DNA of 64,000 bases from PHAA01 sp022706565 (GTDB lineage Bacteria; Bacillota; Syntrophomonadia; Syntrophomonadales; Syntrophomonadaceae), in the NCBI GenBank assembly GCA_040769385.1, contig JAXGLD010000002.1, positions 62,001-126,000 on the forward strand, read 5' to 3'. The position numbers and the translations under genes are program-made. Positions 7,887 to 16,555 of the stretch are shown piece after piece (the stretch's first letter is position 1; every line of letters starts with the position of its first letter). The notes beneath the pieces were generated by a model. That model was given only the letters and a program-made list of their open reading frames with translations, had not been told where the DNA came from and did no database searches.

Positions 7887-7935
7887 CTTTAAGATTAAGT
7901 CAACCGACGCGGTCGTTTCTTTATCCGCAGGCCTG

Positions 7936-8427
7936 CTACGGCTCCTGCCAATTTTTGCAGACATCGATCCAGCCCCGGCTGGAGGAATAAGTCTCCAGTT
8001 CCGGCAAGGTTAGTTTTATCGCCGAATTACCGCTCCCGCAGGCCGGATAGACGAATTCGAATCTTTGCAGCGACACATCCAGGTACACGAGCAAGTCCCT
8101 TGCCAATCCGAATGGGCATACCCCGCCCACCGGATGTCCGGTATGTTCCATCACTTCGTCGGGTTTCAGCATCCGGGCCTTGAATCCAAATACCGACTTG
8201 AATTTGCCGTTGTCCACCTTGGCGTCCCCGGCTGTCACCACCAGCATAGCGCCGCCATTGCTGCTGAATGACAGCGTTTTGGCTATCAGCGCTGGCTCGA
8301 TGTTCAACGCTTGGGAGGCCAGTTCAACGGTTGCGCTGGAGATATCGAATTCCATAATATCGTTGTCCCGGCCATATCTCTGAAAATATTGGCGAACCTG
8401 CTTGATTCCCACTCCTAAATCCCCCAT
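7936..8427 (-). CDS. YbaK/EbsC-family aminoacyl-tRNA deacylase
   Basis: A 163-residue single YbaK domain, the usual length of the family. Seen: the DISSATVELAS beginning, KTLSFSSNGG, the conserved Lys segment VDNGKFKSVFGFKARML, and the hallmark HTGHPVGGVCPFGL near residue 95. Family members hydrolyse mischarged tRNA, most often Cys-tRNA(Pro) or Ala-tRNA(Pro), in the cytoplasm. The start is uncertain: the first ATG has little upstream complementarity, while a GTG five codons later has GGGGG at good spacing. It appears monocistronic. Confidence 0.9.
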   Translation of the reverse strand: MGDLGVGIKQVRQYFQRYGRDNDIMEFDISSATVELASQALNIEPALIAKTLSFSSNGGAMLVVTAGDAKVDNGKFKSVFGFKARMLKPDEVMEHTGHPVGGVCPFGLARDLLVYLDVSLQRFEFVYPACGSGNSAIKLTLPELETYSSSRGWIDVCKNWQEP

Positions 8428-8451
8428 TGCCTAATACTCATATTTGCGGCC

Positions 8452-8512
8452 GGCAGGGTTGCCCGGTTGCAGCCGTCTGCAGCGACAATCTCCGGCTATG
8501 TCCTACCCTGCC
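8452..8512 (-). other. Nested hairpin element upstream of ybaK-like gene
   Basis: GGCAGGGT pairs with ACCCTGCC across 45 bases, and AGCCG pairs with CGGCT inside. The region from here to the pot-operon terminator has no supported gene. It may be a structured leader for the YbaK-like gene or remnant of a terminator; no known riboswitch consensus is recognised. Confidence 0.3.
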
Positions 8513-8704
8513 TGAATACCATCTTCAGTTATTATACCGATTACCAGCCGGATTGGTATAACTTCGACACCAGTCGCCTTTTCCTAGTGTAAGTGGCACA
8601 GTTCTTTCGAAACGCCGGCGCTGCGCACCAGGGTGCCAGAAAACCATCCCTCTGACCCCGCTTGCCACTGGTAAAAAACTTTTTAAATAAGTACAGACAA
8701 AAAA

Positions 8705-8733
8705 CCGCCCTGGAACAGTTCTTCCCAGGGCGG
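8705..8733 (-). terminator. Rho-independent terminator of the pot operon
   Basis: On the minus strand a 9-bp stem CCGCCCTGG/CCAGGGCGG is followed by TTTTTTG. It lies just past the potD stop codon. Confidence 0.92.
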
Positions 8734-8750
8734 AGGACCTTTTGTATCAA

Positions 8751-9812
8751 CTATTTGGCCGACTTAACCTCCGTCCAGATACGATTATACATCTCGATAG
8801 CCGGGCCGGGATCCACGAACACCTCGCACTTGGCCAGGATCTCATCACTCGGGTAAGCGGCTGGGTCCCCTGACATTTCAGGATCCAGCAGGGCCAGAGT
8901 CTCCACATTGGGAGTGGAATAGCCAATGTATTCCACGTTGCGCTTGCCAATTTCGGGCCGGGTCATAAAATCAATAAACTTGTGGGCCAACTCCACGTTC
9001 CTGGCTCCCTTGGGGATGACCATGCTGTCAAACCACAGGTTGCTGCCTTCTTCCGGCACTACATAGGTCAGATTCTCGTTTTCTTCAGCCATGAACACGG
9101 CATCACCTGACCAGGCTACCGCCATGGCCGCTTCTTCGCCGATCATCATATCTTTATAATTGTCGCCGGCATAAGCCAGCACCAGCGGTTTCTGCTGCAG
9201 CAGGGCCTGTTTGGCCGCCTCCAGCTCAGCGGGGTCGGTGGAGTTCATGGAGTAACCACTCTTCTTGAGGGCTACCGCCAGAGACTCGCGCTGGCTGTCG
9301 ATCATCAGAATCTGCTTGGCATATTTGGGATTCCAAAGGGCATCCCAACTGCTTATCTCCTCATCGATCATGCTGGTGTTGTATATAATCCCCATGGTTC
9401 CCCACATGTATGGCACCGAGTATTTGTTGCCCGGATCCGAAGGCAGGTTCTTAAAACGATCATTGATCTTGCTGAAATTGCTTATCTTGGCCAGATCGAT
9501 GGGTTCCAACATATCTTCTTTGATCATCTTTTCGATCATATACTCGGACGGGATCGCTATATCATACTTGGTGCCGCCCTGCTTGATCTTGACGTACATA
9601 TCCTCGTTGGTGGCATATTCATCGTAAACAACCTCGACTCCGTATTCAGCTTCGAAGTCGGCTAAGATAGTCTGGTCGATATAGTCGCCCCAGTTGTAAA
9701 CATATAGCTTCGCTTTCGCCTTGGGTTGTTCAGTCGTTGGAGTACTTCCGCACCCAGCCATGGTACCCAGTGATAAAACCAAGATAAGTACCATCAATAT
9801 CGTCTTTTTCAA
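8751..9812 (-). CDS. potD: Spermidine/putrescine-binding lipoprotein PotD
   Basis: A 353-residue extracellular solute-binding protein. The signal peptide ends in a lipobox (LGTMAGC) with a Ser/Thr-rich spacer, so it is membrane-anchored. The mature start KLYVYNWGDYIDQTILADFE is characteristic of PotD/PotF, with the YVYNW motif whose aromatic residues cradle the polyamine. Later blocks (YDIAIPSEYMIEKM, VPYMWGTMGIIYN) are also family-typical. It delivers substrate to PotBC. Start is TTG after GGAG. A non-coding spacer of about 290 bases, containing the inverted repeat GATTGAT/ATCAATC, separates it from potC; it may carry its own promoter or processing site so that the binding protein is made in excess. 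Confidence 0.95.
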   Translation of the reverse strand: MKKTILMVLILVLSLGTMAGCGSTPTTEQPKAKAKLYVYNWGDYIDQTILADFEAEYGVEVVYDEYATNEDMYVKIKQGGTKYDIAIPSEYMIEKMIKEDMLEPIDLAKISNFSKINDRFKNLPSDPGNKYSVPYMWGTMGIIYNTSMIDEEISSWDALWNPKYAKQILMIDSQRESLAVALKKSGYSMNSTDPAELEAAKQALLQQKPLVLAYAGDNYKDMMIGEEAAMAVAWSGDAVFMAEENENLTYVVPEEGSNLWFDSMVIPKGARNVELAHKFIDFMTRPEIGKRNVEYIGYSTPNVETLALLDPEMSGDPAAYPSDEILAKCEVFVDPGPAIEMYNRIWTEVKSAK

Positions 9813-10104
9813 TCCATCTCCATCCCTTCTAGTTTTTTCGTTTCAGCCTCGCGGATTGATTTTAACATAATATCAATCCAGTTTGGGCGTCAATCCAGGT
9901 GGCCAACTGATAAAGGGGACTACCGCTGTCACGGCAACAGAATTCGACGGTGGCAGCCTTCCGATAGCACTGATAATGCATAGAACCCCTCCAAGGCAGG
10001 CATAAAATACAGGCGTACGTTAAGCGGCAGCGTGGAAGCCAGAATACATATATGCATACCTTATATCAGCCCTTTTCAGCCCTCGACTCGTCCCTTAGAT
10101 CGGA

Positions 10105-10932
10105 CTAGCCGCTCCCCGCACCTGGAGCCGGCAGGTATGGCGTCTCGCTTTCCCCTTTGCGGGTGGAATCCTTATTCATACGCAGATTAATTATCAGCAT
10201 CATGGTCAGGACCGATACAAACATCAATGTGGACAGAGCATTGATGGTCGGTTTGATACCCCGTCTGGCCATGGAGTAGATCTCAATGGAGAGGTTGGTA
10301 ACCCCGCCGCCGGTAGTAAAGAAGCTTATCACAAAATCATCCACTGACAAGGTGAAGGCAATCAGGAACCCGGTCACTATGCCTGGCATGATCTCGGGCA
10401 GTATCACCTTGAAGAACGCGTATCCGGGCGTCGCCCCCAGATCCATGGCTGCCTCCAGTATATCCTGGGGTAGCTGCCTGAACTTGGGCAAAACCGACAG
10501 GATAACAAAGGGGATGGCAAACGTAATATGGGCCAGCAGCATCGTCATAAATCCCAGCGGCATATTGATGAAGGTGAACATGGCCAGCAGGGCGATACCG
10601 GTGACTATGTCCGGATTCAGGATAGGGATGTTGTTCAGCGCCAACACGGCCCGTTTGGGCCAGGCCCGCATATTGGTGATTCCGTAGGCGGCAAAGGTGC
10701 CTATCACCGTAGCCACGGCCGAGGCGATCAAGGCCACGCTCAGGGTATAGTAAAGGGCTTTCATTATCTGCCGGTCGTGGAACAGCTCCACGTACCATTG
10801 CAGCGAGAAACCGGCCCAATTGGCGGTGGACTTGGAAGCGTTGAAAGAGAATACGATCAGGACCAGTATCGGTGCATAGAGAAACAGCAGCACCAGGAAC
10901 ACATATAAGCGCTTGATCTGCTTGCTCACCAC
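10105..10932 (-). CDS. potC: Polyamine ABC transporter permease PotC
   Basis: A 275-residue inner-membrane permease of the binding-protein-dependent type I family. About six membrane helices are evident, starting with YVFLVLLFLYAPILVLIVFS. The cytoplasmic EAA loop reads EAAMDLGATPGYAFFKVILP (near residue 185), the coupling site for the ATPase. A final DDFVISFFTTGGG block is typical of PotC. It overlaps the end of potB by seven bases, consistent with translational coupling; its start is a GTG within that overlap. Confidence 0.94.
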   Translation of the reverse strand: MVSKQIKRLYVFLVLLFLYAPILVLIVFSFNASKSTANWAGFSLQWYVELFHDRQIMKALYYTLSVALIASAVATVIGTFAAYGITNMRAWPKRAVLALNNIPILNPDIVTGIALLAMFTFINMPLGFMTMLLAHITFAIPFVILSVLPKFRQLPQDILEAAMDLGATPGYAFFKVILPEIMPGIVTGFLIAFTLSVDDFVISFFTTGGGVTNLSIEIYSMARRGIKPTINALSTLMFVSVLTMMLIINLRMNKDSTRKGESETPYLPAPGAGSG

Positions 10933-11753
10933 ATGCTCGTCCCCCCTTCGCGCTCGTCATAGCGGTTAAGGATGCTCATGGAAAGGAGGATCATGACCAT
11001 CAAGATAATTGATATGGCTGAACCGAAATTCCAGTCATATACCGTCTGGAATTGGTCCTTGATCAGGTTGCCGATCAGGGTTATTTGGGAACCGCCCAGC
11101 AGATCCGAAATAACAAAGGTACTGACTGCCGGCATGAACACCATCATGATGCCCGAAATCAGCCCGGGGATGGAAAGCGGAAATACTATGCGCCGAAAGA
11201 TTACCAGGCGGTCAGCACCCAGGTCCTCGGCCGCCTCGATCAGCTGTCGGTCGATCTTCATTAATACGGTATAGATGGGCAAAACCATAAAGGGCAGAAA
11301 ATTATACACCATACCCAGTAGAACGGCGTTCTCGTTGAATAATAGATTGAGCGGAGCCACCCCCAGTGAACCCAAGAGTGAGTTTATCAGGCCGTTGCGG
11401 CCCAGGATGGGGATCCAGGCATAGGTGCGCAACAGGAAATTCATCCACATCGGCAGTATTATCAACATTACCAGTATCTTCTGATAACGGGGCTCAATCC
11501 GGGACAGGATCAAGGCCAGCGGATAGCCCACCAGCAGGCACAGCAGGGTGGATTTGAGGGCAATCACAATCGAGCGCCATAATACTTCCAGATAAAGAGG
11601 ATCGGCAAATTTGCGGTATCCCTCCAAGTCGAGAGCGTAACCACCGCCCGGGGCTGGTGAGAATAAGCTATAGAAGAGCACCATAAAGACGGGGACCAAA
11701 ATGAACAGAACGGTCCACAGCAAGTAGGGCGAGGCACTGAAGCGTCTAAGCAT
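10926..11753 (-). CDS. potB: Polyamine ABC transporter permease PotB
   Basis: A 275-residue permease, partner of PotC. Hydrophobic segments begin at LLWTVLFILVPVFMVLFYS; the EAA loop is EAAEDLGADRLVIFRRIVFP near residue 176. The stretch RTYAWIPILGRNGLINSLL is a recognisable PotB block. Overlaps of 8 bases with potA and 7 with potC show a tight A-B-C operon. It forms the transmembrane channel with PotC for spermidine/putrescine. Confidence 0.94.
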   Translation of the reverse strand: MLRRFSASPYLLWTVLFILVPVFMVLFYSLFSPAPGGGYALDLEGYRKFADPLYLEVLWRSIVIALKSTLLCLLVGYPLALILSRIEPRYQKILVMLIILPMWMNFLLRTYAWIPILGRNGLINSLLGSLGVAPLNLLFNENAVLLGMVYNFLPFMVLPIYTVLMKIDRQLIEAAEDLGADRLVIFRRIVFPLSIPGLISGIMMVFMPAVSTFVISDLLGGSQITLIGNLIKDQFQTVYDWNFGSAISIILMVMILLSMSILNRYDEREGGTSMW

Positions 11754-12801
11754 CGGCCGGCCGCTCCTGTTTTTTCATGATGTGAATGTCATCGGGGTTG
11801 AAACGGATCCCTACCTCGGTATCCTCCCGGGCCTTGAGGGTGCTATGGATGAGCCATTCCCGGTTTCCTTCCAGCACCACCATTTCATAATGCACGCCTT
11901 TGAATACGATCGAGTCAACTATCCCCCGCAGCATGCCCTCCTCGGCTGGAACCAGCTTGATGTCCTCGGGACGGATGACCACTTCCACCGGTTGGTCGAC
12001 ACCAAAGCCGGCATCCACGCACCTGAAACGCTGGCCGGCAAATCCGACCTCATAATCGCCGTACATGATCCCGTCCAGGATATTGCTCTCGCCGATGAAA
12101 TCCGCCACGAAGGCGTTAACCGGTTCGTTATAAATGCTTACCGGACTGCCGAACTGTTCAATCTTCCCCTTATTCATAACGATGACCTGGTTGGACATGG
12201 TCAGAGCCTCTTCCTGATCATGGGTGACATATATGAAGGTGATGCCCAGTTCCTGTTGCATGTATTTGAGCTCCACCTGCATCTCTTTTCTCAATTTGAG
12301 GTCGAGAGCCCCCAAAGGCTCATCCAGCAACAGCACCTTGGGTTCGTTGACCAGCGCCCGGGCGATGGCCACCCGCTGCTGCTGCCCACCGCTCAGAGAA
12401 TCGATGGCCCGCTTTTCGAAACCGCGCAGATTGACCAGTTCCAGCATCCGCCCCACCCTTTTCCGGATCTCCTGCTCCTCCACCTTTCTATGGCGCAGGC
12501 CGAAAGCTATGTTTTCGTAAACGTTCATGTGGGGAAAAAGCGCATACTTCTGGAAGACCGTATTAATCGGTCTTTGATAGGGCGGGACCGATGTGATTAC
12601 CCGGTCTTCAAACAGGATGTCGCCCTCGGTAGGCATTTCAAAGCCGCCAATCATGCGCAGCACAGTCGTCTTTCCGCTGCCACTGGGACCCAGTATGGTG
12701 AGGAAATCCTCAGACATGACGCAAAAGTTGAAATTGTCCACCACTCGCTGCCCGGAAAATTCCTTGGCCAGGTTCCGGCCTTCGATTACCCTTTTCTTCA
12801 C
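11746..12801 (-). CDS. potA: Polyamine ABC transporter ATPase PotA
   Basis: A 351-residue ATP-binding subunit. Walker A GPSGSGKTT, Q-loop FQKYALFPHM, signature LSGGQQQRVAIARAL, Walker B LLLDEPLGALD, and H-loop VTHDQEEALT are all intact, followed by a C-terminal TOBE-type domain (EVVIRPEDIKL) of the PotA/CUT1 group. I chose the GTG seven bases after GGAGG instead of a TTG six codons earlier. It is the first gene of potABCD and is divergent from an unknown membrane-protein gene. Confidence 0.95.
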   Translation of the reverse strand: MKKRVIEGRNLAKEFSGQRVVDNFNFCVMSEDFLTILGPSGSGKTTVLRMIGGFEMPTEGDILFEDRVITSVPPYQRPINTVFQKYALFPHMNVYENIAFGLRHRKVEEQEIRKRVGRMLELVNLRGFEKRAIDSLSGGQQQRVAIARALVNEPKVLLLDEPLGALDLKLRKEMQVELKYMQQELGITFIYVTHDQEEALTMSNQVIVMNKGKIEQFGSPVSIYNEPVNAFVADFIGESNILDGIMYGDYEVGFAGQRFRCVDAGFGVDQPVEVVIRPEDIKLVPAEEGMLRGIVDSIVFKGVHYEMVVLEGNREWLIHSTLKAREDTEVGIRFNPDDIHIMKKQERPADA

Positions 12802-12933
12802 ACCCAATCCTCCGCCCAATAGCTATGGAAACTCCAGGGGATGCCCCGACGACTTTCTTCGACCAAGTTTCATTTTCATTTATTGCAGCAGTCACGTCAA
12901 GAAGAAAGGATGATTGCAGCCATGTTTTTTGCG

Positions 12934-12988
12934 ATTGCCAAATGGTCCCAACCAAACTATCATTCTATTAGCAAGATAATTTGGCAAT
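12934..12988. repeat. 10-bp perfect inverted repeat in the potA divergent region
   Basis: ATTGCCAAAT and its complement ATTTGGCAAT are separated by 35 bases. The second arm covers the first bases of the start codon of the plus-strand gene. It could be an operator shared with potA or an RNA stem hiding the translation start. Confidence 0.5.
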
Positions 12989-14345
12989 GATGGAGTTGAA
13001 GGTTTTGGCTGCATTTGTAGTGCGATATTATTATTCTTTAAAAGACGATTCCGATTGCATTGATTCGCTGGCAGACATCCTGACTCAACATTCGTATACG
13101 GCGATCACCGGTGAGGCTACCCCGGATTTTGCCAATCCAGGCGGTTTCTTTGGCAGGCTGACTGATTACTCTGGAAAAATGGCCATCCTGGCGGTCAAGA
13201 CCCCGGATGCCACAGGAGACTGGGTCGGATCATTACGCCATCTGCAGGATCTGGAAAAACAGTCCGACATGTGCTACGACGACCTAATGGGCCAGCTTAC
13301 CTTATTGGCTACCGGAGATGGCAATTCAGCCCAATTATTGGAGGAGGCACTGCCTTTGCTGCCCTGCCGGGAGTTGGAATTCCCAACCGGTGAAGCTCCC
13401 CTGTTCAAGTTGCATATCGACAGGAACGACACGGAGGCGGTTTATGTTTACCGCTCTGGAGAAATTGGACCCTTGACTCCTCTGCTGGTTCGCCGCTTAC
13501 CCAACCTGCACGCCCAAATGATCTATCTCGGCGAACTCAATGGGCTGTTGCGGGACCGGGCCAACACCATCTGTCTGGAGAAAGATGCTCTGAGCAAGAA
13601 ACTAATCAGCATCCTCCATACCCAGTTGGTAATGAACCAACCTTCCGTTGATATCAACCAGGCATTGGAGGATCACATCAAGGAATTGGCCAGCGCTTTC
13701 GCCAAACTAGTGGCTGACGAGAGACTGGTGATCGATGGAGTCCAGCGCTTGGAGACCATGCTCAAAGGAGCAGAGAGGCGATTCCGGAATGAGCCGGCCC
13801 TGCGTTTGGGGCCGGAACAGGTTAGGGAAATGCTGGCGGAATACTATAAACGTTTGGAAGGTCTGGAGGAACTGCGGGAACACCTAAATATGGTGGAACA
13901 GAACTATCATGAGGCCATCGCGGTTGTGCAGGGCAGGATACAGGTCATGAACAGCCGTACCAATTTAGAAACCCAGAACAAGATTCGTGAGTTATTGGAT
14001 GTAAACCTTGAAATGCAAAAGAAAAGCATGGTCTACCAGTTTGCGGCCGGACTGATCGAATTCATAGTATTGGCTTACTACAGCCTCTCCATCTGGACCA
14101 ACGTGGCACCGGTGGCGGCCGCCGTGATTCCCGGTTGGATCAAGCTGGTCTTCGTGTTCCTTTTCTCCGGTACCACTGTGTTGGTTACCCATTTTCTGTC
14201 CGAATACCTCCAGGGCGAAATCCACGTGCGCAGAAGACTGATCGTATTCGGCTTGATTCTGGCCGTCATCCTGATAAGCATATTCCTGGGTACCTGGTCG
14301 GCCAATCTCACTCCTGGGGTGCATGCGACCGTCCCCGCTCACTGA
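12987..14345 (+). CDS. Unknown protein: soluble N-terminus, coiled coil, C-terminal membrane helices
   Basis: A protein of about 452 residues that I do not recognise. The first 200 residues are mixed alpha/beta with no motif. About 200-345 is rich in charged helices (NQALEDHIKELASAFAKLV, REMLAEYYKRLEGLEELRE), probably a coiled coil. Three hydrophobic segments follow between roughly 355 and 440 (FAAGLIEFIVLAYYSLSIW, WIKLVFVFLFSGTTVLVTHF, RLIVFGLILAVILISIFLG), so the soluble part should face the cytoplasm. The layout recalls bacterial CorA-like or DUF3422-type proteins, but no GxN loop is seen. The start is weak: two adjacent ATGs without a good ribosome site, overlapped by an inverted repeat. 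Confidence 0.7.
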   Translation: MMELKVLAAFVVRYYYSLKDDSDCIDSLADILTQHSYTAITGEATPDFANPGGFFGRLTDYSGKMAILAVKTPDATGDWVGSLRHLQDLEKQSDMCYDDLMGQLTLLATGDGNSAQLLEEALPLLPCRELEFPTGEAPLFKLHIDRNDTEAVYVYRSGEIGPLTPLLVRRLPNLHAQMIYLGELNGLLRDRANTICLEKDALSKKLISILHTQLVMNQPSVDINQALEDHIKELASAFAKLVADERLVIDGVQRLETMLKGAERRFRNEPALRLGPEQVREMLAEYYKRLEGLEELREHLNMVEQNYHEAIAVVQGRIQVMNSRTNLETQNKIRELLDVNLEMQKKSMVYQFAAGLIEFIVLAYYSLSIWTNVAPVAAAVIPGWIKLVFVFLFSGTTVLVTHFLSEYLQGEIHVRRRLIVFGLILAVILISIFLGTWSANLTPGVHATVPAH

Positions 14346-14534
14346 TCAGTCCAACAAGGTGACGGCCTTGAGTCTCTCTTTTAGTTTCTTGAGGTGCCCG
14401 GCCTCTTCGCGGGCTATCTGCTCCAGCATCAATCTGGTCTCCGGGTCTTCGACTTCCTTGGCCAGGTTGGTATAGCGTTCCATGGCATTCTTTTCGGCTT
14501 CTATGGACAACTCCAGGGCTTCTTTGAGGTTCAT
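14346..14534 (-). CDS. Mini ferritin-like (rubrerythrin-type) protein
   Basis: A 62-residue all-helical protein. Helix one has EALELSIEAEKNAMERYTN and helix two MLEQIAREEAGHLKKLKER, giving the E...E/E-x-x-H pattern of half a rubrerythrin four-helix bundle. Two such chains would be needed to build a di-iron site, so it may act as a dimer, or serve only as a scaffold. ATG follows AAGGGG. It converges with the unknown membrane protein gene. Confidence 0.75.
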   Translation of the reverse strand: MNLKEALELSIEAEKNAMERYTNLAKEVEDPETRLMLEQIAREEAGHLKKLKERLKAVTLLD

Positions 14535-14637
14535 TGATTATTCCCCTTTCCAACGCATTCTGGATTAATCGGCTTATTGAGATTATAGCAGGTTACTGGA
14601 GAAATATTTAACCTTAGGGTATCCCCAGAGTACAGTA

Positions 14638-15345
14638 CTATCCGCCCGATTTCTCCAGATAGGTATCACTGAGGACCCTCCCGTCACTTATTTCCACCAG
14701 CCGGTCACTGCGGTCGGCCAGTTTGCGGTCATGAGTCACCATGATCATGCTGGTACAATACTGGCCATTCATCTCTCGCAGCAAACTGAACACCAATTCT
14801 GTATTGGCGCTGTCCAGATTGCCGGTAGGTTCATCGGCCAGTATGATGCGGGGTTGGTTTATCAGGGCCCGGGCCACCGCAGCCCGCTGTTGTTCGCCGC
14901 CCGAGATGGCGTTGGCTCGGCTATCGCGGCGGTGACTCAGACCCACCCGCTCCAGTAATTCCAATGCCCGTTTCTCCATAGCCGGGGTGGCAAATCCGTC
15001 ATAAATCATGGCCGGGATGAGGACGTTTTCCAACACCGTGAACTGGGGCAGGAGAAAATGGAACTGGAATATGAAGCCGATAGTGCGGTTGCGAAACAAG
15101 GCCAGCTCATCGTCATCCAATCGGCTTAAATCGGTTCCGTCTATCATCACCGTTCCCCCAGTGGGACGGTCCAGGGCTCCGATTATGTTGAGCAGGGTGC
15201 TCTTGCCGGAACCGGAAGCACCTATCAGTGAGGTAAACTCCCCACAATGCAATTCCATATTGATCCCCTGCAGGACCCTGGTGCGGATCGCTCCTTCTCC
15301 GTAATCCTTAACCAGATCAGTAATCTTAATCAACTGATCAGCCAT
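14638..15345 (-). CDS. ABC transporter ATPase, LolD/MacB/DevA type
   Basis: A 235-residue ATPase of the MacB/LolD group. Walker A GASGSGKST, Q-loop FQFHFLLPQ, signature ISGGEQQRAAVARAL, Walker B ILADEPTGNLD and H-loop VTHDRKLAD are intact. It overlaps the FtsX-type permease gene upstream by eight bases. With the adaptor and permease it forms a tripartite-like exporter; in Firmicutes, which lack an outer membrane, such systems export peptides, lipoproteins or drugs. Substrate unknown. Confidence 0.93.
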   Translation of the reverse strand: MADQLIKITDLVKDYGEGAIRTRVLQGINMELHCGEFTSLIGASGSGKSTLLNIIGALDRPTGGTVMIDGTDLSRLDDDELALFRNRTIGFIFQFHFLLPQFTVLENVLIPAMIYDGFATPAMEKRALELLERVGLSHRRDSRANAISGGEQQRAAVARALINQPRIILADEPTGNLDSANTELVFSLLREMNGQYCTSMIMVTHDRKLADRSDRLVEISDGRVLSDTYLEKSGG

Positions 15346-16555
15346 TGCGGATCACCTCGATGGGATTAATCTGCGATACCTTTCGGGCGGGCAGATAGGC
15401 TGATAGTGTCGCGGCCACAATGGTAGCTGTCACGATCACCGCTGTGGTCACCGGTTTGAGCAGGAGTGTATACTCCTGTTTGGCAAATACCACAAATGCC
15501 TGGCTCATGGCCAGACCGAGACCGAAACCCAGCAGCGTCCCGAAGATGCCCAACACCAGTCCCTGGAACAAAAAAGCCCTGGATACGCTGGCTGTGCGTA
15601 TCCCGATGGCCTTCAAAATACCGATTTCCTTGGACTTCTGTACTGCACTGATGGCCAGCACCGAAGCCACTCCCAGTATGACCGCCAGGAGCACAAATAC
15701 CTGGATGGTGTAACTGGAACTGCTCTGACTCTTCAGAGTGGAGACCAGGGAGGCATTGCTCTGCTGCCAACTCTCCACCTGGTAGTCTGGCAACCGGATC
15801 CCCCATTCACGTGCTAACGAATCGGCCCCCAACACATCATAAACCTGCATCTCAATGGTGTTGACCCTATCCCCGGTGCCCAAGAGCGCAGCCGCTCGAC
15901 GTTGATCCATCACCAACCAACGCTGGTTGATGGCCGCCGCTCCCAGATCGAAGACGCCATCCACCATCACGATCAGGGGCTCCTGGCCGGGCAATTCCAG
16001 CTGTATCGGGTCTCCCGCGGTAATACTCAGGTCTTCGGCCAGGTTCTTGCCGATCAGCACCGCACCATCTACCGCATTGCGGTTTCCAGCGATAATGGAA
16101 TTGTTTATGTCGTAGATCCGGTTAGCCTCCTGAAGATCGAAACCCCGCAGCAGTATGGCCCGGCTCACTTGCCCGCGACGGATGAGTCCAGAGCCGTCCA
16201 CTACCGGTAACACCGCTTCTATCCTGTCATCAGCGGCCAAAGCGGTAACTGCGCTGCGCCAATCGACGATGGGCCGCAGGGTCTTCTGGGTCGCGTCCAT
16301 GAGCAGGACCTGGCTGCCATTCATGTCGGTAACTGCATCAGCGGCCGCGTATTCTGCATTACTGATAACGATATGAGGCGAGCGGCCCACCGTTTTTTGG
16401 ATAAGATCGGCCTGCAACCCATCAATCAGGGCGCTCAGAAAAACCATCACCGCCACCCCTATACCTATCCCAACGATGATAAGCAGGGTCTGTCCCCGGC
16501 TCTCGGCGAGAAACCGGCGCGCCAGCTCCATTTCGAACAGCATGCCCCGCTTCAC
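15338..16555 (-). CDS. FtsX-domain ABC permease, MacB/DevC type
   Basis: A 405-residue permease: membrane helix at 20-42 (TLLIIVGIGIGVAVMVFLSAL), an extracytoplasmic MacB_PCD-like domain of about 220 residues, then three helices from about 280 forming an FtsX domain (YTIQVFVLLAVILGVASVLAI, with KSKEIGILKAIGI as the cytoplasmic loop, and a final ARKVSQINPIEVIR). This topology is that of MacB/LolE/DevC half-transporters. It overlaps the adaptor gene by four bases (ATGA) and the ATPase by eight. Confidence 0.92.
   Translation of the reverse strand: MKRGMLFEMELARRFLAESRGQTLLIIVGIGIGVAVMVFLSALIDGLQADLIQKTVGRSPHIVISNAEYAAADAVTDMNGSQVLLMDATQKTLRPIVDWRSAVTALAADDRIEAVLPVVDGSGLIRRGQVSRAILLRGFDLQEANRIYDINNSIIAGNRNAVDGAVLIGKNLAEDLSITAGDPIQLELPGQEPLIVMVDGVFDLGAAAINQRWLVMDQRRAAALLGTGDRVNTIEMQVYDVLGADSLAREWGIRLPDYQVESWQQSNASLVSTLKSQSSSSYTIQVFVLLAVILGVASVLAISAVQKSKEIGILKAIGIRTASVSRAFLFQGLVLGIFGTLLGFGLGLAMSQAFVVFAKQEYTLLLKPVTTAVIVTATIVAATLSAYLPARKVSQINPIEVIRNG

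Noticed and set aside
8541..8750. Possible 69-codon gene between ybaK-like gene and potD
   Set aside because: It overlaps the pot terminator, lacks a good start signal and has no recognisable content.
11782..12822. 346-codon open frame on the plus strand opposite potA
   Set aside because: It is the antisense of a fully conserved ATPase gene; no ribosome site and no recognisable domain. Long antisense frames here come from the codon bias of the real gene.
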